DNA of 28,618 nucleotides from Prevotella sp. (GTDB taxonomy: Bacteria > Bacteroidota > Bacteroidia > Bacteroidales > Bacteroidaceae): positions 1-28,618 of the forward strand of contig JAJWLX010000043.1 of assembly GCA_021636625.1 (NCBI GenBank), given 5' to 3'. The position numbers and the translations under genes are program-made. How positions within the stretch are numbered: the first letter of the stretch is position 1; every line of letters starts with the position of its first letter. Under the pieces are notes generated by a model. It was not told the DNA's origin. It saw only the letters and a program-made list of their open reading frames with translations, and made no database searches. Positions 1-6,420 of this stretch are shown in pieces.

Positions 1-74
1 TTATGAGTTAAAAACTTATCTCATTCTCAATCACTTATAAAAAATACGTACTTTCTCCGTAGAAAATTATCGCT
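1..74. other. Intergenic tail downstream of primase
   Basis: No gene is seen. On the plus strand an inverted pair atgag / ctcat lies within the first 25 bases, and tacg / cgta occurs around 46-57. Neither is followed by a U-tract in the minus direction, so no confident terminator for the primase can be called. The mobile element continues to the left of the window. Confidence 0.3.
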
Positions 75-983
75 TTATACATCCTCTTTATGCGGAATAA
101 TGGATTTTCTGCCGATAAGATAATCATTGACATCCTTGTATTCTGCATATCTTATGGATTCGTTGATTGCCTTGTTTTGATAACGCTCCATGATTGTATG
201 GGCAGCCATCAGTCCTGCCTTGTCATTATCAAGATAACAATGGATAGCAGTGTAACACGCCAATCGTTCCACGCATTTCCCAAGGCTACTGATAGAGTTC
301 AGCACGATATAATCACATGGCTCTTGTATGCAAATCACATTGTCTCCTCGCTTCTCCAAAGTCTTGTACGACAGAAAGTCCATAAACCCCTCGAAGATGC
401 AGCATCTGTCCTGCACTCCAACTTGCTGTGAATGTATCAAGGATATGTCTTTCTCACCCAAACAACCTTTATAATATGGGTTACGCAGCTCATAACCATC
501 CCTACTGTTCGGAAAGGCTATGCCAAAATACCGCTTGCCCTTGAACGTGTACCAAATCTCCTTGCAATAGCGTTTACCTGTATCCGCATCCACATGGCGT
601 GAACGCAGATACGACATAAGCACAGGGTAGGACAAGTCTTGGATATGTACCTTGTCCATCTTGCCCGTTTCTACTTGTGTCAGTATGGGAGGTTTTGCCA
701 TTGTGGGCTTTGGATTGTTCATGTCCGCTGCTATATGCAGCAATGCTGTACCCACATCATCCGTATTGTAGAGAAGTTGAGCAAGAGCAATGATATTACC
801 ACCTTTACCAAGAGCAAAGTCATACCATTGGTTTCGGCTGAAGTTCACCTTGAACGATGGCTTTGTCTCCGCATGCAATGGCGACAGATAATAAGAAGTG
901 GACTTGCTGCATCGTTTGGGCTGATGTCCCAATGCGCTCAGATAGTCCGTGAGTTTGATTTCCTTTGCTTGTTGTATGTTCAT
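75..983 (-). CDS. Toprim-domain DNA primase of mobile element (CHC2-like N-terminus)
   Basis: The 302-residue protein resembles the DnaG/CHC2-type primases carried by Bacteroidales integrative elements. They make RNA primers for replication of the excised element. The N-terminal part (about 10-75) has the CHC2 layout (YYLSPLHAETKPSFKV, then a W-Y-D-F and GKGGNIIALAQ stretch) but lacks the zinc-binding cysteines, as is common in this subgroup. The C-terminal half is a Toprim fold: the catalytic acidic residue is in IFEGFMD (E198) and the metal-binding DxD in YLDNDKAG (D252, D254). The ATG start at 983 has no strong competitor. It is the last minus-strand gene in view of the element, 191 bp downstream of the RepA-like ATPase. 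Family assignment is firm; the role in element replication is inferred from context. Confidence 0.85.
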   Translation of the reverse strand: MNIQQAKEIKLTDYLSALGHQPKRCSKSTSYYLSPLHAETKPSFKVNFSRNQWYDFALGKGGNIIALAQLLYNTDDVGTALLHIAADMNNPKPTMAKPPILTQVETGKMDKVHIQDLSYPVLMSYLRSRHVDADTGKRYCKEIWYTFKGKRYFGIAFPNSRDGYELRNPYYKGCLGEKDISLIHSQQVGVQDRCCIFEGFMDFLSYKTLEKRGDNVICIQEPCDYIVLNSISSLGKCVERLACYTAIHCYLDNDKAGLMAAHTIMERYQNKAINESIRYAEYKDVNDYLIGRKSIIPHKEDV

Positions 984-1174
984 CTTTCATTCATTTTTTG
1001 TTCATTCGTGCGCTTATTATATATACACCAGAGTGAATGAACGGTTTTGTGAAGTCATTTTGTCGTATGTCTATGTAGTTATATATGATGCCACTTCACA
1101 AAATCCGTCCGTTCTACTATTATATATACACCGAGGTGAATGAAGTGTTTTTTGAAGTGATTTTCACTTCATCC
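984..1174. repeat. Intergenic repeat cluster between ATPase and primase genes
   Basis: Two near-identical 41-bp direct repeats lie at 1015-1055 and 1118-1158. Both read tattatatatacacc, a variable few bases, gtgaatgaa, then a T-rich stretch ending gaagt. An inverted pair ttttgtgaagt (1045-1055) and acttcacaaaa (1093-1103) lies between them. A perfect 7-bp-arm palindrome gaagtga-ttt-tcacttc (1154-1170) sits directly behind the stop codon of the ATPase gene. Repeats of this kind next to a helicase/primase pair could be iterons of a replication origin or a regulator-binding region. No -7 element TAnnTTTG was seen for the primase here. Confidence 0.55.
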
Positions 1175-2293
1175 TCATTTCTTCATCTCCTGCTCTTCAA
1201 GCAGCGGAAGCGAAGGATAATCCTTCACCCTGCAATACTCGTTGTTGCCACACTTCACCACCAGTTTGCTCTTCAATAGGAAGGTCAGCAACTTTGACAT
1301 CACTGTTCTACCTCTGGCAAAACCAATAGCTGTATATCCTTTCATCAATGCGTTTATCACATTCTCATAGCCTGGCACCACTTTCTTGCTGAAAGCCATT
1401 CCAAGTGCCTTGTCATGCTGTTCATCGGTAATGTCGGCTATTGTCATCTTCGGCTGTTTGGCTGTGGTGGAGTCAACCACATAGTCCTTGGCTATCTCCG
1501 GAAGTCCCTCCTTGTTTATTTGGAACGCAAAAGGCGCAAAGTCCTTGTCTCGGATGTTGAGCGGTTTTACCTCACTCACATTCGCCATCGAGTTGCTCTT
1601 GCTAATCACCAGTACCGTCTCTGCCTTGTTGCTGAGTTCCGTGCCTATGTGACCTCTTACATTGTCATCGCCCTTGTTCAGATGAAGGACACAATGGATG
1701 TGCAGGTCATAGCGGCTTGACCACTGCATCAGTTTGTTGATGATATGGACAGACTCGCTCGGATTGTTGATGTCGAGCATCAAGTCCCTTATGCCGTCAA
1801 TGATGACCAAGCCAAACCCCTTTTGTGTCTGCAAGGCATATTCTATCAGTCGCAGTCTAAGGTTGGGGCTGTACTCTCGCAGTCCGAAGAACACAAGGTT
1901 CTCGCTGTTCATGTTGTCGGGCAATCCTGCAAGCCGGAGGATGCGCTGCATCACGCTGTGACAGTGGAAACGGCTCTGCTCCGTATCAACGTAGAGTATC
2001 TTACGCTTGTCATCGGGTAGTTTTGCCGTATATTGCAGCACCTTTCCGTTAGCAAGCGAGGCAGCTACCAAAGCGGACACGTTGAATGTCTTTCGGCTCT
2101 TCGCCTTGCCTGTGGAGGCACTGAAGTTGCCAAGCGTGGCTATGGTCGAGTTGTCCACCCATATTATCTGTGGCGGTGTCTGGTAGGTCTCATCCGCATG
2201 GATAAGCGATGCTTTCAGTAGCTTTTCCAACAAATCTGTATTGTCTGTTGCGCCCTCAAAGAGGTTCATGTCGTTCATTTCTTCCATCGTCAT
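1175..2293 (-). CDS. RepA/RecA-like AAA ATPase (replicative helicase-type) of mobile element
   Basis: The 372-residue protein has a RecA-fold ATPase core. A Walker A-like loop is GNFSASTGKAKSRKTF (about 55-70), a variant with lysine-rich spacing typical of AAA_25/RepA-like proteins of Bacteroidales elements. Walker B is GLVIIDGIRDLM (about 161-172). ILYVDTEQS (about 99-107) is the usual strand and acidic residue before the motif, and HCVLHLNKGDDNVRGHIG (about 200-217) matches the sensor region of hexameric RepA-like helicases. The start codon overlaps the stop codon of the upstream HTH gene as ATGA (2290-2293), indicating translational coupling. A second in-frame ATG two codons downstream is possible. 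The likely role is unwinding or loading during replication of the excised element with the downstream primase. Confidence 0.82.
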   Translation of the reverse strand: MTMEEMNDMNLFEGATDNTDLLEKLLKASLIHADETYQTPPQIIWVDNSTIATLGNFSASTGKAKSRKTFNVSALVAASLANGKVLQYTAKLPDDKRKILYVDTEQSRFHCHSVMQRILRLAGLPDNMNSENLVFFGLREYSPNLRLRLIEYALQTQKGFGLVIIDGIRDLMLDINNPSESVHIINKLMQWSSRYDLHIHCVLHLNKGDDNVRGHIGTELSNKAETVLVISKSNSMANVSEVKPLNIRDKDFAPFAFQINKEGLPEIAKDYVVDSTTAKQPKMTIADITDEQHDKALGMAFSKKVVPGYENVINALMKGYTAIGFARGRTVMSKLLTFLLKSKLVVKCGNNEYCRVKDYPSLPLLEEQEMKK

Positions 2294-2760
2294 CTGTTCT
2301 TCAAGGGTTTGTTCATCACATAGCGTATGGCATCCTGCTCAAACACCTCCTTTGTTTTCACAGGATGCTTTTTGATCCATTCCACAAGTTCTTCCTTGCT
2401 GAAATAGATGGTCTTGCCGTTTGGCTTGTAATGGGGAATGGCAAATGTGCGTGTCAGCTTGTAAAGCTGACTCTTTGAAGCGTCAAGGAATACGCTTGCC
2501 TCGTCAAGGGTGAGCACGTCTTTTCCTGCAAAGAGCCATTTCTCCAAACACTTGATGCGGTTCAACACATCCTCCACTGGTCCAAGCAGCTTGAATGCTT
2601 CTTCCATTTGTTGAATGCGCTCAGCAAGTCTCATTGGTGTCATATCTGCCAGTTCTTGTTCTGTCAACTCGTGTTTATCCACGTCTATCGTTGGCGGTAG
2701 GATAGTGCCATCCTTTGGTGGATTGTTTGCCTGATTTGTTGTCTGTCCAATCATTGTCAT
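2290..2760 (-). CDS. Helix-turn-helix (excisionase/MerR-like) protein of mobile element
   Basis: The 156-residue protein has a disordered N-terminal third, a predicted helical segment (about 40-75), and a C-terminal winged HTH domain of the HTH_17/excisionase type. The HTH spans about 82-131: VLTLDEASVFLDASKSQLYKL is the helix-turn-helix, and IPHYKPNGKTIYFSKEELVEWI is the wing plus following helix. Such proteins on Bacteroidales elements are excisionase-like directionality factors or regulators, and the gene is translationally coupled to the ATPase. A promoter and a set of repeats lie upstream (2792-2900). Whether it acts in excision, regulation or replication initiation cannot be decided from sequence. 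Confidence 0.8.
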   Translation of the reverse strand: MTMIGQTTNQANNPPKDGTILPPTIDVDKHELTEQELADMTPMRLAERIQQMEEAFKLLGPVEDVLNRIKCLEKWLFAGKDVLTLDEASVFLDASKSQLYKLTRTFAIPHYKPNGKTIYFSKEELVEWIKKHPVKTKEVFEQDAIRYVMNKPLKNR

Positions 2761-2791
2761 TATTTTATTTATCGTTACACATAACGAGGTC

Positions 2792-2900
2792 GCCCTCCAT
2801 AACCAGGTTTCTGATTACGGAGGGCAAAGGTAAGGGCATTTCTGCCCAATCGGATGGAAGTGCGCTTGACTGTCAACCGACTATCAAGCCAACTGTCAAG
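2792..2900 (-). promoter_or_regulatory. Promoter, palindromes and three phased direct repeats upstream of the HTH gene
   Basis: On the minus strand a perfect -7 element TACCTTTG occupies 2832-2825. Upstream of it are a perfect palindrome gggca-tttc-tgccc (2834-2847) and three direct repeats: TTGACAGT (2899-2892), TTGATAGT (2887-2880) and TTGACAGT (2876-2869), spaced 12 and 11 bp, about one helical turn. Downstream, an inverted repeat gccctcc / ggagggc (2792-2798 and 2819-2825), extended by further wobble pairs, overlaps the expected transcription start. A -33 TTTG at normal spacing is not seen, so regulator-dependent transcription is likely. The repeats could bind the HTH protein itself. Confidence 0.6.
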
Positions 2901-2911
2901 GTTATCATCTG

Positions 2912-3779
2912 TCAGATGGTGTCCTTGCTGTCATTTTTACCGCAATCTGCTATTTCTTGCACTTTCTTGCGGATAGCCTCATAGATGCTGGCATTGGTAC
3001 TTTTGGCATCACTTGTTGCTGAAGACAGCTTGGTTGTCGTAAGTGGCTTGTCTGTTGATGAAGACATGATGAGTTTATGCTTGGCAATAACCGACTGCCA
3101 CTGCTTGCAGATTAAGTTCTTGCTGCAGAGCATGTCAAAGAAGAAAGCCACACGTCTGTTGCTTCTCGCCTTTAGCTGCTTGCTGACTTGGCACGAGAAG
3201 AGTTTTCGCATATCCTCTTCCGACACATCGGCTGAGAACAAATGAACCTCATTGGCATGGCGCGCAATGAGGTTCAACTGAGTAGAATCAAAGTAACATT
3301 GAAAGTCCTGTTTCGGTTTGGTGTCTTGTGCTGTTTGTAATATTGACGGTGGTTTACCATGGAGATACTGACCGTTTGGAGGTGGCTCCGTGGTGTTGAA
3401 CTTGTGATGAAGAGCCTTGTAGTCATGATACTCGAAATCCACTTTGGTAAAGAATATGACCACCAAGTCCTCACGTTCTTCAAGAAACTCCTCCATGATG
3501 TAGAAGTTCTTCTTGTGTTCGTTCTTGCCTGCCGCATACTGGCAGTCTGTATAGGAATGGCTGTTGAGAAAGTCCTTTTTGTAGCGGTGATACAGTTTAC
3601 CGCATCCTATAACTTCCGTCTGATAGCACTCGTGGGCTTCCTTGAAGAACAGCCATAGTTTGTTGGTACCGCAAACGCCACCTACACCGTTAGCGAAGGT
3701 GCATTCATTGCATTGGGGTAAAAAGAGAGAACGAGGAGTCTTCTCGTCCTTGTTTTTTTGATGTATTGTTATGTTCCAT
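2912..3779 (-). CDS. Cys-rich element protein, apparently frameshifted near its start
   Basis: The function is not recognised. The minus-strand frame ending at 2912 is open from just after the integrase stop codon (3782), but has no ATG, GTG or TTG before the internal ATG at 3496, which would give only 194 residues. The upstream open part looks coding: it reads CNEC, then cysteine-spaced segments, KLWLFFKEAHECYQTEV and GCGKLYHRYKKDFL. An ATG at 3779, two bases after the integrase stop, starts in a different frame (MEHNNTSKKQGRE...) and hits a stop after 24 residues. The two frames join if one base is lost from the run of seven A's (minus strand, about 3760-3754), giving 288 residues. This is a frameshift mutation, a sequencing error, or slippage. 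At least six cysteines in the first 80 residues suggest metal binding. Confidence 0.6.
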
Positions 3780-3781
3780 TT

Positions 3782-5998
3782 TTATTCTTCGAACGCACTG
3801 TCCAATAGGGAAACAGCCTCGTCCTTTTTCTTGTTGATGATTTTTGCGTAAATTTGTGTCGTGCGCACCTCCGTATGACCGAGAAGTTTGCTTGTAGTGT
3901 ATAGGTCTGCGCCCATGGTCAGCTCCATCGTGGCGAACGTGTGTCTTGAGACATGGTAGGTCACATGCTTGCTGATACCTGCCGCACGGCTCCATTCCGG
4001 GATGCAGTCGTAGTTCTTACTTGGCAGTGTTGGAAACACCTTGTCCTCGTCACTTGCAGATCCACGCTCAGGCATCCAACGAAGGGCTTGCCTGTTGAGA
4101 GGAAGATAGAGAGGCTGCTTGGTCTTGTACTGCAATATCTCAACTCGCGTCTTGTCACCCTCGGTGATGATGTTCTTCCACTTCAAACTCTTCACATCAC
4201 TGATACGAAGTCCACAGAAGCATGAAAACAGGAACGCAGCCTTGATATCCTCACGCTTGCAAGGGGTGTCAATCAGTCTCTTCACCTCGTCAACGGTCAA
4301 GTACTCTCGCTTGGTACCGCCACCTTTCAGAACATCCATGCGAAGACGCAATACGGGATTGTCGTCCATTATCTCTTCCTCAATAGCCATGTTGAAGGCT
4401 GCTTTGAGGCATTTGAGATAGTTCATCACCGTGGACTTGGACGGATGGGTGTGCTTGTAGGTGATATAGTCGTTCAACAAGAACACCATGAAACCATTGC
4501 AGTATTCCTTGGTCATCTCTGCGAGTGTCACGTTTGGCGAGTGTTCTCTCACTGCATTCAGCACGCTATTCACCCAGTTTCGGGCAGATTGCCTTCCTCG
4601 CTCCACTTGTGCGTCACGGAATATCTCCAACCAATCCACAAGTCGCATTTTGATTCTCGACTTGTCTTTGAGCCCTGCGATGCCGTTGGTGATGCTCATG
4701 ATACGTTGTGCCTTGATGGCATACACTGCTTGCATCGTCTGCTTGTTCTGCTCTTTGGCAGCTGCGTCAACCTCTGGAATGAGATAAAGGCGCAGATAGT
4801 CGTAGGTGCGGCGACCGTTGACATTGATGGATAGATAGACCGACTTGTTTCCGTTGGCAAGTTCCTTGAAGCGGATTCTCACAGGTTCCTTGGTCTTGGA
4901 ATTTCTCTTGCGCTCAGTCTCTGCAACGGCAATCTCTGTTTTCACTTTCTTGGTGGCAAGATACTCCTTGTATTTGTCCACGTTGGCATCGGGATCTTCT
5001 CCATGCGGCTTGTAGCCTCTTCTGCCGACACGCTTCTCAAAGGTTCCGTCCTTCAATGCCTTCATTCGCTCCTTGGCCTTTTTCTCAGCTTCTTTCCAAA
5101 TTTCCTTGTGTTTCTCCTCGCTGTCATCCTTACGAAGGTAAAGACCAACTGACTCATAGGCACGTTCACCCTTACCATAATATATATCAAGGAAGAGAGA
5201 ACGGTCTCCGTTGCGCATCTTGCGACTACGAACTATCACTGAACTGGTGTATTCCTCAATTTTCTCCACTTGGTTCAGCTCGTCATAAGGATCCGTGAAA
5301 GTCTCTCCATTGACAACCTCTCGCATCTTGCGTTCTTTCAGACGCTCTGCGGTTTCCATGACCAAGGCATTGTTCTGCTTGTCTGCTTCGGTAATCTCAG
5401 GATTGATGTAGAGCTTCAGAAACTCGTACTTACGCTCACCATTATAATATATGTCGAAGTAGAGCGACTTGCTGCCGTTGGCAAGGTTCTTGAAACGAAG
5501 AGTGACAGCTTCACGCTTGTTGGGTCTGCCTCTATGCTTTTTGATTGTTCCATCTATGGCTCTGTCCTCACCGTCATCATCAATGAACTTCCATTGGTGT
5601 CCTTCTCTGCCCGAAACAGCTCCGACAACTTCGTTTGCCTCACTTTCCTTTCCCTTGGCACCTTTGCCGTTTTTAGCACTGCCGATTTTTTCCTTCTTAT
5701 TTACTCGTGCAGTCTTCTTGCTTGTAGTTGTTGTAGAAGCAGGATGCCCCAAGGAAGCCTTCACTGTTTCCAACTTTCCAGACAGGATTTCTTGCACTCG
5801 TTGGTTCTTGATAGCTTCTGCCTTCTGCAAGGTCTCGGCATTGACAGCCTTAGCCTTATCATCGTCCTCAGGAAGCAGATAAAGCTTCAAGAACTCATAC
5901 GACCTCTTTCCACTTTTGTAAGTGTCGAGATAAATCGACTTTGTGCCATTCGCCAAATCCTTGTAGCGTATGCGCACAGGTTCATTGTTACTTCTCAT
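3782..5998 (-). CDS. Tyrosine recombinase (integrase) with four tandem arm-binding domains
   Basis: The 738-residue protein is about 300 residues longer than the usual 400-450 of Bacteroidales integrases. The catalytic domain is complete: R598 (GLRISD), K625 (QYKTK), H682 and R685 (HVSRH), H708 (LLGHTE) and nucleophile Y717 (TQIYAKI). The core-binding SAM-like domain spans about 445-550. The extra length is N-terminal: four copies of the arm-type DNA-binding domain at about 6-77, 162-235, 251-321 and 369-442. Each has a pattern like R-x-K-x-L-A-N-G-x-x-S-(I/L)-Y-(L/F)-D-x-Y, then Y-E-(F/Y)-L-x-L-Y and a helix ending (K/R)xxxxxxxxNG. Copies 1, 2 and 4 are most alike and copy 3 is more diverged. 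The linkers are Lys/Ser/Thr-rich. It catalyses element insertion and excision. A -7 element (6063-6056) precedes it. Confidence 0.93.
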   Translation of the reverse strand: MRSNNEPVRIRYKDLANGTKSIYLDTYKSGKRSYEFLKLYLLPEDDDKAKAVNAETLQKAEAIKNQRVQEILSGKLETVKASLGHPASTTTTSKKTARVNKKEKIGSAKNGKGAKGKESEANEVVGAVSGREGHQWKFIDDDGEDRAIDGTIKKHRGRPNKREAVTLRFKNLANGSKSLYFDIYYNGERKYEFLKLYINPEITEADKQNNALVMETAERLKERKMREVVNGETFTDPYDELNQVEKIEEYTSSVIVRSRKMRNGDRSLFLDIYYGKGERAYESVGLYLRKDDSEEKHKEIWKEAEKKAKERMKALKDGTFEKRVGRRGYKPHGEDPDANVDKYKEYLATKKVKTEIAVAETERKRNSKTKEPVRIRFKELANGNKSVYLSINVNGRRTYDYLRLYLIPEVDAAAKEQNKQTMQAVYAIKAQRIMSITNGIAGLKDKSRIKMRLVDWLEIFRDAQVERGRQSARNWVNSVLNAVREHSPNVTLAEMTKEYCNGFMVFLLNDYITYKHTHPSKSTVMNYLKCLKAAFNMAIEEEIMDDNPVLRLRMDVLKGGGTKREYLTVDEVKRLIDTPCKREDIKAAFLFSCFCGLRISDVKSLKWKNIITEGDKTRVEILQYKTKQPLYLPLNRQALRWMPERGSASDEDKVFPTLPSKNYDCIPEWSRAAGISKHVTYHVSRHTFATMELTMGADLYTTSKLLGHTEVRTTQIYAKIINKKKDEAVSLLDSAFEE

Positions 5999-6001
5999 GT
6001 T

Positions 6002-6166
6002 ACTTTGTTATTTATTCTACTTATTGTCATTTTGCGAGATTTGTTACTCACGGTGCAAAGATACGAAAAATAATTGGATTTGTTACCCAAAACAAGAACC
6101 AATTACGAACCATTAACTATAATAAATTATGAAATCAAATGATAAAGTAACAAACAAATAACAAAA
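6002..6166. repeat. Five copies of TTTGTTAY around the integrase promoter (candidate arm-type sites)
   Basis: The 8-mer TTTGTTAC or TTTGTTAT occurs in direct orientation at 6004-6011, 6040-6047 and 6079-6086, and inverted at 6147-6154 and 6158-6165. Copies 2 and 3 share the longer form gatttgttac. They straddle the integrase -7 element, so binding of integrase or a partner could both assemble the recombination complex and control integrase expression. A many-armed integrase would need such clustered sites. The assignment is by position and repetition only. Confidence 0.5.
6056..6063 (-). promoter_or_regulatory. -7 promoter element for the integrase
   Basis: On the minus strand the sequence reads TATCTTTG, an exact match to the Bacteroidetes TAnnTTTG element, about 58 bases before the integrase start codon. 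The nearest TTTG upstream (6091-6088) is 24 bases away, longer than the usual 19-21, so the -33 element is weak or absent. Confidence 0.5.
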
Positions 6167-6189
6167 TATACATCATGCCAAATACCTGC

Positions 6190-6204
6190 TATACGCTGTG
6201 TATA
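6190..6204. other. Palindrome in the integrase-TerB intergenic region (weak candidate core site)
   Basis: The sequence tatac-gctgt-gtata forms a perfect 5-bp inverted repeat around a 5-bp centre, between the candidate arm-type site clusters. Tyrosine recombinase core sites have this arrangement, though the arms here are short. The second copy that would define an attachment site is not in the window, so the true element edge between about 6170 and 6420 is unknown. Confidence 0.2.
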
Positions 6205-6253
6205 TTAGTATTTACGCACGTTTTATTATCATTTTGAATGTTGCATGAGATTT

Positions 6254-6286
6254 GACGTTGTATTGGCGTTGTATCAGCGTTGTTCG
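6254..6286 (+). repeat. Three tandem 11-bp repeats containing CGTTGT
   Basis: The units gacgttgtatt, ggcgttgtatc and agcgttgttcg follow each other with no gap, so CGTTGT recurs exactly every 11 bp on one face of the helix. They could be a third set of integrase arm-type sites. Alternatively, their reverse complement (CAACGY) resembles the core of the GYAACGTT box found at the Ter-island promoters, and they lie 135-170 bp upstream of the TerB-like gene. Confidence 0.55.
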
Positions 6287-6319
6287 TTTCGACAGACAGG
6301 GCAATGCGAAGGCCTTAAT

Positions 6320-6356
6320 AGCGTGGAACGGGCAGCAGACTGGCTCCGCGCTTTTT
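6320..6356 (+). terminator. Possible intrinsic terminator before the TerB-like gene
   Basis: An imperfect stem agcgtgga (6320-6327) / tccgcgct (6345-6352) with one mismatch is followed by five T's. No plus-strand gene ends just before it, so it could insulate the TerB-like gene from read-through or be a remnant of the integration target. It is a weak call. Confidence 0.3.
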
Positions 6357-6420
6357 GTATATATAGTACCTTGATAATAATCTGACAGGTTGGGAGCCTC
6401 TGTCATAAAATAGGAAAGGC

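Noticed and set aside
2792..2825. Strong inverted repeat considered as an intrinsic terminator
   Set aside because: No U-tract follows in the minus direction, and a perfect -7 element abuts it, so a regulatory role fits better.
3274..3537. Minus-strand open frame of 87 codons overlapping the Cys-rich element gene
   Set aside because: It overlaps the better-supported frame, is Arg/Thr-rich as expected from a shifted reading, and has no recognisable motif.
5270..6073. Plus-strand open frame of 267 codons opposite the integrase
   Set aside because: It is the mirror of the integrase coding strand, has a Leu/Ser-rich shadow composition, and no start context or motif.
6300..6420. Possible tRNA gene as integration target
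   Set aside because: No cloverleaf with conserved T-loop and acceptor pairing could be built; only a single imperfect hairpin is present.
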